In this document: positions 34,582 through 45,291 of the stretch, in pieces
Position numbering within the stretch: the stretch's first letter is position 1
Layout: each line of letters begins with the position of its first letter
Source of the DNA: Nepenthes gracilis
Taxonomy: Eukaryota > Streptophyta > Magnoliopsida > Caryophyllales > Nepenthaceae
Direction: 5' to 3'
NCBI GenBank assembly: GCA_033239525.1
Contig: BSYO01000003.1
Coordinates: forward strand, 24,598,849-24,662,848
DNA: 64,000 bases
Notes under the pieces: generated by a model
Seen by the model: only the letters and a program-made list of their open reading frames with translations
What the model was told of the DNA's origin: nothing
The model's database searches: none
Position numbers and translations under genes: made by a program

Positions 34582-35525
34582 CTACTTTATGTGGGAGAGA
34601 TGCCATGGCTGTTTCTCTTCCCGTGGGCTCGAAGCATACTGAGCCAGGAAGAGGTCCGTGAGCTCACGAAAACTGCTGATGGTGCCTGAAGTGAGGTGAT
34701 GGAACCAGTTTCGAGCATCTCCCTTCAGCGTGAGCGGGAAGTAGCGGCACATCGCTGAGTCTTCTAGCCCTTGTAAACTTAGATGGGTACGGAAGTGATC
34801 CAAGTGGTCAACTGGATCACTGCCCCCAACGTATAAGTCAAGAGACGGCATCTTGAACTTTGTTGGCAGTGGATGGTTCAGGATCTCTTCAATAAAAGGA
34901 GATCGGTCCAAATCGATGGCGCGCTCCTCCTCTTGGAACACACGGTTCCAGATCTTGTCCACCGTGAATCGGCGCGGAGCGGCGTTTCTTGTCGTTTGGA
35001 GTTGAGGTAATCCCTCAACTCGTCTTATCCTCAAGCGGGGAGGTGTGGCCCGGTCATTCCGCTGCCTCCCGGTGGATCGGGCGATCCTGAGGCTCGCTCC
35101 TGGACTACGTAGTTGTCCTCTGCCTGAGAATATCGGGGATTTCTTCTTTCTGGGCTCTCTGGTGGTGACGTACTCCCACAGCGTTCCATAGGCCTATTTT
35201 GGCCAAAAACACTGGAGGATGCTGGAGCAAGATTGTCTCCAGTCTTTCCGGGCCTCTTGGCCGGTTTCTTCTTCCTCTGGCCACCCCTTTTGGTGGCAGG
35301 AGCAGGGATGGCTGTTGGTGGAGCCGCTTGTTGTCGTTGCTCGTTCTGCACGCAAAGTAACTAAAGCAGGCGATTGTTGGCCTGCATCTACTCAACCAGT
35401 TGTTGAAAGTAGGGCGGTGGAACTCCACCAGTGGCCCCGTTGACCATGGCACCAGCAGCGTGGTCCTGGTTGGGGTTAGCAGTATCTCTAGCGGGGTCGC
35501 TAGCTTGGGCTCTCATGTTCACCAT
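34582..35525 (-). pseudogene. Element 2 gag N-terminal and capsid-like region
   Basis: ATG at 35525 begins MVNMRAQASDPARDTANPNQ. In-frame stops follow at about codon 44 and soon after. The basic KRGGQRKKKPAKRPGK stretch lies at 35300-35250. Past another stop the frame 35034-34582 carries the Retrotrans_gag core: VDHLDHFRTHLSLQGLEDSA, MCRYFPLTLKGDARNWFHHL and FRELTDLFLAQYASS. Gag forms the virus-like particle that packages element RNA. The start was chosen because it follows the primer-binding site by about 65 bp and is conserved in element 1 (13905). Confidence 0.85.
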
Positions 35526-35587
35526 TGCAGAATCAGAAGGTGACAGAGAGAGTTAGTGCAGATTTTTGCAGTAGGCTTTTTTAAGCG

Positions 35588-35607
35588 TTTTCCACAGACG
35601 ACACCAA
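35588..35607 (-). other. Primer-binding site of element 2
   Basis: Directly inside the 5' LTR the minus strand reads TTGGTGTCGTCTGTGGAAAA. Element 4 has TTGGTGCCCTCTGTGGAAAG at the same place (63453), and TTGGTG-type primer sites are common in plant Gypsy elements. Which tRNA is used was not determined. Confidence 0.75.
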
Positions 35608-36790
35608 TGATGCGTCTCTGGATCCGAATTTCGAACAGATTCGGATGATCCTCTTGTCTTGGCTCCGGCTCCGTTCCCTGAGTTAGATCCTGAACACTAC
35701 TAAACAGAACAGGAGGTCAGCGTATTCGGCGGGAAGTTGTCCCAGCGAAAACTCTCCGACGCTCAAGTCAGTCAAACAGTCTTCAAAAAGAAGAAACTGA
35801 AATTAAGAGAGAGAGATATATAGAAAGAGTGTTTGTTCCAGATGTAAGAGAGACGTGAGGTCTTCTTGAATCTGGAAGGTGGTAAGGCAGTAAACGACCG
35901 TGAGAGCTCGCTTGTTGCCTTAGGGTTTTCGGAGAACGTGGGCGGCAGAGAAGGCAGATCTCTGAGAGCACCCGTTCATATTGCAGAGAGCGTATGCGGT
36001 TGAAAGTGTTGAAGGAAGCTTATTAGAAGCGTTGAAGAAGGCGTAATTGAGAGCGTTGAAGAAAGCGTGCCCTGGATGGTGGATCCAGGGCTTCTTTTGT
36101 AGCTAAGAGGATGATCCTCCTTTGGAAGGAGTGATTGCCTTCCTGATCTGCCGGCTGGCTTGCCTTCTGGAGCAGATGCCAGTTGCCAAGCTGATCGTGA
36201 TTGTTTCCTTGTGAGGCGGCCAACAGCTTTCCAAACCGTGCGCTTTCCTTCCGTGCATGTTGCCATTGGAAAGCCTGGGCTGGCAAAGATTCGGAGTAAA
36301 TCTGGCGCCTTCCTTATATGAGAGGCGCCAATATTGTCAATATTCTTTTTGGTGCCAGTTGGGATCATAAAATATCCTTGGAAAGCCGTCACTGGCCTTT
36401 TGATGATTTGTGGGCCTAGACGAGTCAGGCCAGTTACTGTAGAATGGCTTATTAGGGCCTAACGAGCAAAACGTGGACGGTCAACGTTCGAGTTAACCGC
36501 CTGCGTGCGCGTTAGCTGTCCTTGCGGAGGATGTCTGTTGTTAGCCGCCTGATGGGCCGTGGGCCTGAGTGAGCCAGACCCATTACTGTAGAAAAGCCTC
36601 TTTGAGCCCAATGCACATAATGCGGACCGTCTGCTGGAGAGTTTGCCGCCCAAACGGTCAACGCCAACGTTGACCGTTCTGGGCTTTTCAGCTTTTGGGC
36701 TTGTTTTTCAGTTTGGCCGTCAATGTGTTGACCGTCGTTTTGGGCCTCCATTGACTTTCTGGGTCCATCCCATTCCTGGTATACCCATCA
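35608..36790 (-). repeat. Element 2 5' LTR
   Basis: 1183 bp, TGATGCGTC to TACCCATCA, matching 25413-26650. A TATA-like CATATAAGG lies on the minus strand at 36312-36320. GGTCAA/TTGACC words occur near 36478-36495 and 36655-36745. Confidence 0.92.
36312..36318 (-). promoter_or_regulatory. Candidate LTR TATA box (element 2)
   Basis: TATAAGG on the minus strand in a locally palindromic GGCGCC(T/A) context; the partner LTR keeps CATATAAGA near 26155. Confidence 0.4.
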
Positions 36791-37427
36791 AATAGAATAT
36801 TATCAAAAGGCACGTTTGATTCACAATACTTCAAGCCTATTTGATTATAAGAAACTTTTTTTAAAAAAAATAAGCTGACAATAAATATTTAAATAAATAT
36901 ATATATATAAACAAAAGAAAATTAGAAAAAATAAAAAGGTATTTTTTTCTTTATTTGATTGCTAAAAACAAATATTATATGAACGAGAACATTGACATTT
37001 ACCGTTAGATATCACTCTAGACAAGGGATGCTACGATACATATTCATACGGCGCACATATGATGCCGAACAGTAGTCATTAGACCCCCCTCCAACTCCCC
37101 TCGTCAACTTTTTTATTTAAAAAATATATATTTTTTATTTTTTATTAATAAAAAATAATAGACGTTAGATAAAAATTTAATGACTATCGTACAGTGTCGT
37201 ATGTACGTCATATGAACCGCATTGAAGTGCCCCGGCTTTAAGTATCACTCACATCAAATGCCAAGCCATCTTATTCAGTTGATGAACCATTATTAACACA
37301 ATTATCTAATTCTTTAAAATATTGAGCGAATTTATTTTCTTAGAATCAATATAATAAAGGAATTAAATTGGCAATAAGACTATCACTTTAGTGAAGTCAA
37401 AATGTTATTTATTATATCATATGCTCC
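36791..37427. other. AT-rich spacer with MITE
   Basis: No gene. Contains the inverted-repeat element at 37025-37233, annotated separately. The rest is AT-rich. Confidence 0.55.
37025..37233. mobile_element. MITE-like element with long inverted termini
   Basis: The left terminus GGGATGCTACGATACATATT and the reverse complement of the right terminus (GGGGCACTTCAATGCGG) start two arms of about 55 bp. The arms continue to a shared TAGTCATTA/TAATGACTA word, with an AT-rich centre. By eye 27 of the innermost 37 positions pair. No target duplication could be confirmed. Related sequence appears at 38815-38995, and a similar head (GGGACGCTATGATACTTATT) at 51306. Confidence 0.55.
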
Positions 37428-38501
37428 TGTTGTGTTCCGAAACTCGGGGTTCACGAGCAACACAAATGTTTGGGAGTAATGGGTGTGGAGAGGGAGAGAT
37501 TAAGACTAGATTTTTACGTGAAAAATCTCCTTGAAATGAGGAGAAAAAATTACGAAACTCTGAGCCTTTAGAAATGCTTCACTATTTAGATAGAAATCTT
37601 TACAAAGTACAAGTATTTAGGGTGGATCCATTCCTTGTCTCTTGTTTGGTGTTTCTCTCCTTAGGGACTTCTCTCGTTGGGAAGTTTTGTCACTCTTTTG
37701 TTCCTTTTTGTTGGGAAGAGAGGGAGAGAGGTGCCGAGAGAGAGTTGAAGTCTTTCTCTTATTTCTGTCTGGAATGAGTTCGGAGAGGGACCGCCTGGAA
37801 GAAGAACCGCCCCTTGGAAAGGGGGTTCGTTGGGTATTTATAGGAGAAAATATGCCGTTGGGGAGGGGACACGTGGCAGCTAGCGGGTGGCCGAGAGCTG
37901 TCCACTGTCCCACTGGCCACATTTAATGCTGCTGATGTGTGCGGGATAGCACGCGGCTGGCGCCGCTAGTAGGCCTGTGCGTATCAGGTGTGTAGGCCCT
38001 AGACGTCAGTTTTGATTTGACTAAGCGTGCCCTATGGAGACGACGACTACCAGTGGTTGCAGGTTCTTTGGGAATCGGCGAAGTTGCTTTGCTGGCGTTC
38101 TCGGCCATGTATGAGATAGTCCCCGTCCTTGTGTGGCGGGCCTTCCCTCTTTGTGGGTTCGAGGACTAGTTGGAGAAAACAGCTCTCGGTAGTCCTTTGA
38201 CAAAAGTCCTCGAGTCTCTTTTTGACTTCTCAGACAGATCTGATGCTTGATAGGACTTCTGAGGCTCTCGGGCTTCTTCTTGTTCTCGTATCTGGATGTC
38301 ATTCGTGATGTTCTCGAGCTTCCTTGTGGTTAAAGGGGCCTCTCGGACCATCGTCGTAGCTTCGGCCTTTGGGACGCTTGCCCGTGTTTTGGTGCCTCTT
38401 GGGCCGTCCAGCCCTCTTGGTCCCTGAACGCTTTTCGGGGCTTTTCATTTGGATCTTTCCTTTGAGTCGTATCTTATGAACTCTTATATTGGAACCCAAC
38501 A
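37428..38501 (-). mobile_element. Solo LTR with perfect 5-bp target duplication
   Basis: 1074 bp, TGTTGTGTTCC to ACCCAACA, flanked by GCTCC at 37423-37427 and 38502-38506. It aligns with the LTRs of element 3 (39319-40348) and element 4 (reverse complement of 62395-63452). On the minus strand TATAAATA is at 37835-37842 with CACGTG at 37870-37875 upstream. Confidence 0.92.
37835..37875 (-). promoter_or_regulatory. LTR core promoter: G-box and TATA box
   Basis: CACGTG (37870-37875) lies 27 bp upstream of TATAAATA (37842-37835). The same pair occurs in both other LTRs of this family. Confidence 0.6.
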
Positions 38502-38506
38502 GCTCC

Positions 38507-39313
38507 ATTCATGACGCAGCACTCTATTAAATATTTTTGAAGTTTAAATGATTACAATGGCTACTAACTGTACTAGCGTAGCAAGGAGTGCGACTTTTAT
38601 CGGACGAATGTGGAAATTCTACGTTTTGCCTCAATTTCTATTAAAACGTCACCATCCAAATTTAATATGAATGTCAAATTAAAACTAATTTTTAAAATAT
38701 GGTAGAAATGGGAGGAAAATTTTCCCTATAAATTCAATTGAATTCTGCTGCTTATTAAAAAAAAAATCTGAGACAAATTGTATTTCATTCAAAATGAGGG
38801 GAACTATGCAGGTTTTTTACGGTACAGGTATGATGTTATATAGAAGTCGTTAAATTTTTATTCAATGGTTATCTTTAATTTTTTTATTTAAAAAAATATT
38901 TTTTTAAAATTTTTTAAATAACAGAAAAGGGGGGAAAGTCAGATGCAGATTTGATGATTGTCTCATGGCATACTGCATACGCATGTCGTACAAAAAGTTT
39001 AAGCACGTTTTATGGAAATAAAATACTAGTTTATTGTTAGTATATAATAAAATACCAGTGTGTACGGCAAGGTGGTTGTAGTAATATATTAATTTTTGTA
39101 TATAAATAAAAATCAGATAGTTTTTACTAATATTGTCAAATATTAAAATACCAAATGTGTGTATAATTGTAAAAGTTTAGATTACTTATAGTATTAGAAT
39201 AACTCTATCTTGTAGAATTAAATATATTTATTAATACCCAATATAAAACGACTCCATAGGTATTAAATATTATTTTATTTTTTGATACTATCTAAGATAA
39301 ATTTTTATTCTAT
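38507..39313. other. AT-rich spacer with MITE-like remnant
   Basis: No gene. 38815-38995 resembles the MITE at 37025-37233 in its arm words (GTCGTTAAATTTTTATTCAA, then CATGTCGTAC at the far side) and its AT-rich centre. Confidence 0.4.
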
Positions 39314-39318
39314 TTAGG

Positions 39319-40348
39319 TGTTGCGTTCTGGTTCCACGGATCCGAGAGATGCAGAGGTTGGCGAGGTCCCAACCGGATCTCTCAGAAGGCTCGTTGATCA
39401 GGGGTGTTGGATTCAAGGGATCCAACACGGCTGAGAGATGCAAAGGTGCGTCCCGTCCGATCCGTGGTTTACCGACAACACAAGTGAATGAGGTGTTGGA
39501 CATGAGATGAAGATTGAGACCGGATGTTTTACGTGGAAAACCTCCTCTTGAATGGGGAGGAAAAACTACGAGGCTCAGGGCCTGTAAAGAGTTTCACTAT
39601 ATGGGTTGGAGATTTTACAAAGTACAGTTGTAAGGGTTAATCCCTTCCCTATCTCACGTTTTGTGCTTCTCTCCTAGGGAAGCTATGCTCGCTGGGAGCC
39701 TTTTTACTCTTCTGTGGGGAGTTGGTCTTGGAGAGGGAGAGTGCCCGGTTGAAGTTTAGGGCTCAGAGTTGTAGAGTCTGGAAAGCTCTCTCTCCTTTGA
39801 AAGGGATCTTGCTGTGTATTTATAGTGAAAACCGAGCCGTTGGGGAGTGGACACGTGGCGTTCATCCGGTGGTTGAGGAGCTGGTCCACTGGCTTTCTTT
39901 AATGCAGCTGACGTGTGGGGAGTGGCATGCGAAGCGCCGTGCAAAGATCGAATGTGTCGGTTGTACAGATATGGATATCGGCCTTGATTTGACTAGGCGT
40001 ACCTGCTGTTGAGACGGCGCGATGATTTGCGGGGCTTTCTTGGAAACCGACGAAGTAGGCTAGCTGTCATTCCCGGTCATGGACGGGCGGTTCTAATCTG
40101 GTTGTGAGACTCCTTGTAAGCTCGCGGGCTTGTGAGATGGAGCAACTCTTGTGGGGCCTTCTGGGAAAAAGTCCGAGTGTCTCTTCCTGGCCGCTCGGGC
40201 AGTTTCAGGACTTCTTGGGCTCTCGGCCATTGGGCTTCATACTTAGGCCATCTGATCTCCTCCACTTGCGAAAGTGTCTCTGGGCCTCTTTATTTGGGCT
40301 GCGTCTCTTGGGCCGTGCTTTTATGAGCCTTCATATTGGGGCCCAACA
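39319..40348 (-). repeat. Element 3 3' LTR
   Basis: 1030 bp, same family as 37428-38501. TATAAATA lies on the minus strand at 39827-39834 with CACGTG at 39852-39857 upstream. The plus-strand sequence after it, TAGCCCCCCATGCC, matches the LTR edges of elements 1 and 2. Confidence 0.92.
39827..39857 (-). promoter_or_regulatory. LTR core promoter: G-box and TATA box
   Basis: CACGTG (39852-39857) is 17 bp upstream of TATAAATA (39834-39827). Confidence 0.6.
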
Positions 40349-40653
40349 TAGCCCCCCATGCCAAAGGACCCGAAATTCTCGGTCGTTTGGCATGAAGTCG
40401 CTAGCCTGCTGGGTGCGCTGACCATCCGAGAGCATGTGTCTGGTGGCGAGCACTGCGTTGACCTTGACGGGAGGTTGTCCTCGGACCTCTTAAGGCCGCC
40501 ATTTCACTTTCTCTGCTTTGGAGCATTAAATGCCGTATCCTGGATGTGTGACGCTATCGGGCGCCTTGGGAAGGAGAGATCGCGGACTTTTGAGGCGAAT
40601 GGTGCATCGACCGTGGCAAGGGTAATGAGTACGCCTTTCCGTACTCTAGGGTT

Positions 40654-40660
40654 TATTTAA
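40654..40660 (+). promoter_or_regulatory. Candidate TATA box of element 3 aORF
   Basis: TATTTAA in GGGTTTATTTAAACG, about 95 bp before ATG 40752. The stretch between is pyrimidine-rich (TCTTCGCGCCTCTTCTTCG), like a plant leader. Confidence 0.45.
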
Positions 40661-40751
40661 ACGTCCCATTGCCCTCATTTTTCATCTTCGCGCCTCTTCT
40701 TCGTCTTCTTCTTCGTTCGAGCATCGTCTTCTCTTTTGTTCTTTGGCTTTC

Positions 40752-42838
40752 ATGGTGCCTGGAGTGAGAGACATTGCCTCCACGGTGACGCTCGACAAGC
40801 TCACTGAGATCCGAGCTCAGTATCAAATCCCTGAGTCTATGGCTATGATGATTCCGGAGCCGCATGATAGGGCGCTGTACCCTCCGGATGGCTTCATCAC
40901 CGTTTATGAGGCCCACCTCAAAGGCGGGCTACGGTTTTCCATTCCGATGGAGCTCTATGACATTATGAGGGTGCTCGGCATGCCTCTTGTCAGGCTTCAG
41001 CCGAATGCGATGAGGTATCTGGTGTCCTTGTGTGTCTTCTTCCGGTGCTATGAGAAGCTCTTGAATGCTCTTACGGTCAAGGTGTTGTTAAAACTTTACG
41101 AGAATCTTATTTGGATCGTGATGACTCCCCGCCCGAATTTTCTTGCGTGTGGTGGCAACCCGGATTCCACGAGGCGATGGAAGGACAAGTTCTTCTCCTC
41201 GGCGTTCACGAGCACCGGGCCATTCCTACTACGTGGGGAAGGCGGCCGGCGAGTACTATCCCGACCCCTCGAGGGAGGACCAGGAAGGAAGTGAAGGCGA
41301 CACGGAGTCTGTGGGCCAATCTGTGGACCTTCCACTTGAACAAGCGCAACATCTCGGCTGGGTTCTTTGATAAGTTCGGGGAAGCCAAGTGGGGACATGG
41401 GAGGAGACTCCCGCCCGGTTCCTCTCGTAACGCCCGAGGAGGACAGAGGATTGGGGTCCCAGCTGCTGAGCACTCCTCGAGTGATGATGAGGATTTTGAT
41501 ATTGAGGACATGAGCGACGATGACGTGGTTGCTTCTCTGCCTACGAGGTCGGGGGCTGGCTCTTTTTCTGAGTCCTCGAAGCCTGGGGGTCTCGCCTTCA
41601 CTTCCACTGCTAATACTCTGGCCGAGCCCTCAAGAGCTGACGCGCGGAATAAAGGGCTTCCTGAGACCCAGATCTTTTGTGATGATGATGATGATGATGA
41701 CGATATTCATCTGATCAAGAGGGTGAGGACTGAAGCCTCTCTTCTGGGGCCCTCGGGATCTGGCGGTCTCGCCTTTACTTCCACTGCTAATCTCCCTATT
41801 ACATCCGCGGAGGTTCTTGCTCAGAGTGCGCGGTCCTCGGACGTTCAGCCCCCCAGTGATGATTTTGTCCCCGGCGCCCCCGTTGCTTTTCCTGGTGACG
41901 TCTCCGGCAGGATTGATCATCCTCCCGAGGACATAGGAGGCGGGAGTGCCACAAGGGACTCTGAGAGGGGAATGTCGGCTGACATGATCCGAGAGGTGAT
42001 GGAGGTCGTGGATTTGAGTGTTGACGAGTTCGCGCCTTCTGATCCTTCTGAGCGCCCTGTTGTGGTTGAGGCCGAGCGGTTGCCCGAGTTTCTTAGGGGC
42101 GCTGATTTTCGGCGGACTTTTGGCGGCTTTTGCGGTGAGAGTCATATCGAGGCGCGCTGTGGGGCTCAGGAGCGAGCCGCAGGAGTCCGAGTTTCATGTG
42201 GAGTGTGGCCTAGGGGATGACCCTCTTGTTTCTAAGGTAGCCTGTTGCTTCCCTTCCTCTCTTGCTTTCCTCCGTTCACGCTTTGACGAACTTTTCTGTT
42301 GCAGCTCCAAAGCTTGATAGCCGGCCTCAACGGGCTAGTGGGAGTGATCGCTTAGTCCCGTCTGGAAGTGAGGTCCACGAGGGCCGCTCGTGAAGCTGCA
42401 CAATGGGCGGAAGCGGAGCTGGCTGGAGCAAAGGAGAAGATTGTCTCTCTTGAGGCTACCGTCAAGGATCTGCGGCTTAGGCAGAGCCTCCTTCAGGAAC
42501 GGATCCTTTGCCAGGAGGAGAGGCCGAGGGCGTCCGTGCAAATTGCCGAGATGGCTCTGTGGCCGGGCGGCAAGTTCCGGGGCGGTGCTCGCATGTCGCC
42601 CGTGTGGCGCGATTGATCCGTCCGCGATTCCCTGTGGCCGTCCTCGATCCCAGGAATGCTGGCGCCTTGAGCGTGGAAGACTTGTACGGCGTCGATGGTA
42701 GGCCTTTCCTCGGCCCTCCTCAGGCAGGGCCTGATGATGAACCTCTTACACCTAAGGAGGCCGTTCCGGTGGAGCAGACGGGGTCTTCAGGAGCCCATGG
42801 GGCTCAGAGAGGAGGAGACCGAGCGGCACTCCCTTAAT
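40752..42838 (+). pseudogene. Element 3 antisense ORF (Transposase_28-like, two exons)
   Basis: ATG 40752 begins MVPGVRDIASTVTLDKLTEI. The domain follows as YPPDGFITVYEAHLKGGLRF, NAMRYLVSLCVFF and RRWKDKFFSS. A frameshift near 41200 moves the open frame to 41230-42140, which has acidic runs (SSDDEDFDIEDMSDDD, an eight-Asp run at 41677-41702) and two copies of GGLAFTSTAN (41584 and 41762). Another shift near 42140 leads to GLGDDPLVSK at a GT donor, with an intron at 42237-42304 ending TTGCAG. Exon 2 is coiled-coil-like (REAAQWAEAELAGAKEKIVS). The ORF ends at 42838. It is the best preserved aORF here, yet still broken at least twice. Function of the family is not known to me. Confidence 0.8.
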
Positions 42839-43060
42839 ATGCTGCCTCTTCATTTTGTTTTTTGTTTTGTCATACTTGTACAGAAAGCCCATTTTTTGTG
42901 AATAAGACTTTGTCCTTTTCGCTTTAAAGTTTCGGACGTTCCTTTTGTGTCTTGTTCGTTCGTGTGTGTGTGTGTGTGTTTTTTTTTTTGCGGCGGGTCG
43001 CACAGCGCCTAACTTTTTGTTTCAAGCGGGCGACTCCCTTCAAGCGCCTAACATCCCCGG
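42839..43060. other. aORF 3' UTR and deletion junction
   Basis: GTGAATAAGACTTTG near 42898 may serve in polyadenylation. A (GT)n tract (42962-42980) and T run follow. The deletion joint with the 5' LTR lies at 43060/43061. Confidence 0.5.
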
Positions 43061-43358
43061 CGAAGTAGGCTAGCTGTCATTCCCGGTCATGGACGGGCGG
43101 TTCTCGTCTGGTTGTGAGACTCCTTATAAGCTCGCGGGCTTGTGAGATGGAGCAACTCTTGTGGGGCCTTCTGGGAAAAAGTCCGAGTGTCTCTTCCTGG
43201 TCGCTCGGGCGGTTTCGGGACTTCTTGGGCTCTCAGCCCTTGGGCTTCATACTTAGGCCATCTGATCTCCTCCACTTGCGAAAGTGTCTTTGGGCCTCTT
43301 TATTTGGGCTGCGTCTCTTGGGCTGTGCTTTTATGGGCCTTCACATTGGGGCCCAACA
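43061..43358 (-). repeat. Element 3 truncated 5' LTR
   Basis: 298 bp identical in length to 40051-40348, with 12 differences by eye (about 4 percent), nearly all C/T or G/A changes as expected for methylated transposon DNA. Confidence 0.9.
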
Positions 43359-43363
43359 TTAGG

Positions 43364-45291
43364 TAAATTAAAGATATTTAGGATGATATATAACCTATAT
43401 ATAAATAAATATATTTTTGATGATAGTTGTTGACAATTTCCATATTTAGTTTTTACCTACTTATAGCACGTAAATTTCTAATGTATAGGACTTACGGTGA
43501 TCAGATAGAGAGGATAAGGGAGGGAGCATTATGAAGAGAAGATAATGAATGGGAATTATAGAAGTTGAGCTCTAGAAAGCAGATGTTTTTTTCCCATATA
43601 TTTTGATATTTTCCTTATAATTGCTTTGTTGTCCATCCGGCATTCTGTATTATCATTGCTTCATTTTTGTTTATCAATTTGATTTCTCGGTTGATTCATT
43701 CCATATTAACAAATGATACTTTTTAAAAGTTGAATATCAATATTAGAAAATATTATAAAAAAATGATATTCAAATAATACAATTGATAGACCTAGTCACG
43801 ATATGGGTTGATCTAATCACAACGAGAGGCGATTCAACGGCCGACCTATTAGCAAGTGAAACCCAATGCAAAGCACGACTTATGAACCGTTCAATTACCT
43901 CGTCTACTATGTGCAGGCTCCAGGATGACTAATCGCTCAACCTCAAGGGGTAGTTCTTGTGGCTCAACCAATCATGATAAAGTCCAACCTCCACTTCAGT
44001 GACAGCAGTTTGGCAGCGCAAAAGATGTCAACGCTGCAGGTCTCAACCGATGGTAATAGTGGTCAACTATGGGGAATCACCGTATCCATCGACCAATGGC
44101 AGTCCAGTCAATTCACGTGAGAAGAGGTCTAGCCCCTGTCGACCACCTCCAGCCACGGTTATGTCACCACCACAAGATAAAATTTGATATGGTAGCTCCC
44201 GTCAACATCCTAACGGTGAACAAATCTTATTGGGATATCTATCGTCCACTCGCATGCTTAATATTTCTTCACGAAGTACTATAAACTCCTTTACCCTGCA
44301 TGGGATGAGGGATCGAGCAATTCTCAATGGAAATGCCACCCTCGAGCAAGACTCAAGAGTCAAAAAAGAACTAAACTTTCTTTCCCAACACAATACTTTC
44401 TTCTTCTCAAAAAATTACTCTTCGTCGAGTACAACCCTAGTGAGCCATCGACTGCGTGCAACCAGACAAGAGCCCAATCTTCCTTTCTCTATAAGCCGCT
44501 CCCCGTCGAGCTCTCTATAGGAGCTCATGCCTCCTCTCTTGATCATCATAAACGTACATTGCTACATCATTTATCATCCTCCTTATATATTTCTATTGTG
44601 TTGAAAATTTTTTTGATTTGAGTAATAGAGGATAAATAAATGAGTGAGTCCCGTTAATTTTCTGATCTCTTATTTATAATTTGTGGTGTGTGAGTTCCAA
44701 ATTAGTAGTGATAGAGACCGAATTTGTTCAAATTCAATCCGCAGTAAAATATCGAGTAGCTTCATAATTTGTACTACAACTCGAGAATCAGGTGCACATC
44801 AAGTTCATATAAGTAAAATATGAGGTTTAATGACACCTAATTGGATGAATATTTTTAACATTTTTTAAAAATTTTAATTCGATCAATGATAATATAACTT
44901 TTATTTTTCTGCGAATATGAAAACTCTATTGTAAAGTAAATATTATTTAAAGATGAACTATGAAATTGTGGGAGTTCTAGTGTTGATGAGAAGATTGATC
45001 AATGAGTAACTTTAAAATTGTTTTGACTTTAAACATATATTTGTATTTGAATTTGTTTACATTGATTTAGTATAATAGACAACTGAACATTATACGTGTA
45101 TTATGCTATTATCACTTTTATAAGTTAATTTTGATTTTATATTATTGTTGATTGATTGTTACTTTAGATCACAAATCAAATATATAATATATATACGATT
45201 ACAGTTGTTGAGATGTAATCGTGGTATTTATTCTAGTAATTGCTGACATATAATGATAAGGACAATTCCGTGGTTAAACGTTGGTAGTAAG
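43364..45291. other. Intergenic DNA, no supported gene
   Basis: AT-rich except 43790-44560, which has balanced composition and short frames on both strands without family resemblance. This block may be old transposon sequence. A pyrimidine-rich stretch is at 44370-44440. Confidence 0.45.

Larger units (their letters stand above)
25413..36790 (-). mobile_element. Element 2: Ty3/Gypsy Tat-type retrotransposon with antisense ORF
   Basis: An 11.4-kb element with LTRs at 25413-26650 and 35608-36790. On the minus strand the order is 5' LTR, primer-binding site, gag, PR, RT, RNase H, aRNH, integrase, with the stop at 30063. A plus-strand intron-containing ORF (27270-29088) lies between integrase and the 3' LTR. 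The second RNase H and antisense ORF mark the Tat lineage. Possible target flanks AACAA (25408-25412) and AATAG (36791-36795) agree at 3 of 5 positions, both differences being transitions. LTR divergence is near 8-10 percent by eye, and all coding parts are broken. Confidence 0.93.
39319..43358 (-). mobile_element. Element 3: Gypsy element with gag-pol deleted
   Basis: Bounded by TGTTGCG (39319) and CCAACA (43358), with TTAGG at 39314-39318 and 43359-43363 as a perfect 5-bp target duplication. Left LTR is complete (39319-40348). At the right only 298 bp of LTR remain (43061-43358). Between them are the antisense ORF and its 3' UTR. All of gag-pol, the primer site and about 730 bp of the 5' LTR are gone, so a single internal deletion probably followed insertion. 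Confidence 0.92.

Noticed and set aside
25408..36795. Confident target duplication for element 2
   Set aside because: AACAA and AATAG agree at only 3 of 5 positions, so this is noted as possible only.
41630..42145. 171-residue minus-strand frame in element 3
   Set aside because: Antisense shadow of the aORF middle. Its Ile run mirrors the aORF Asp run.
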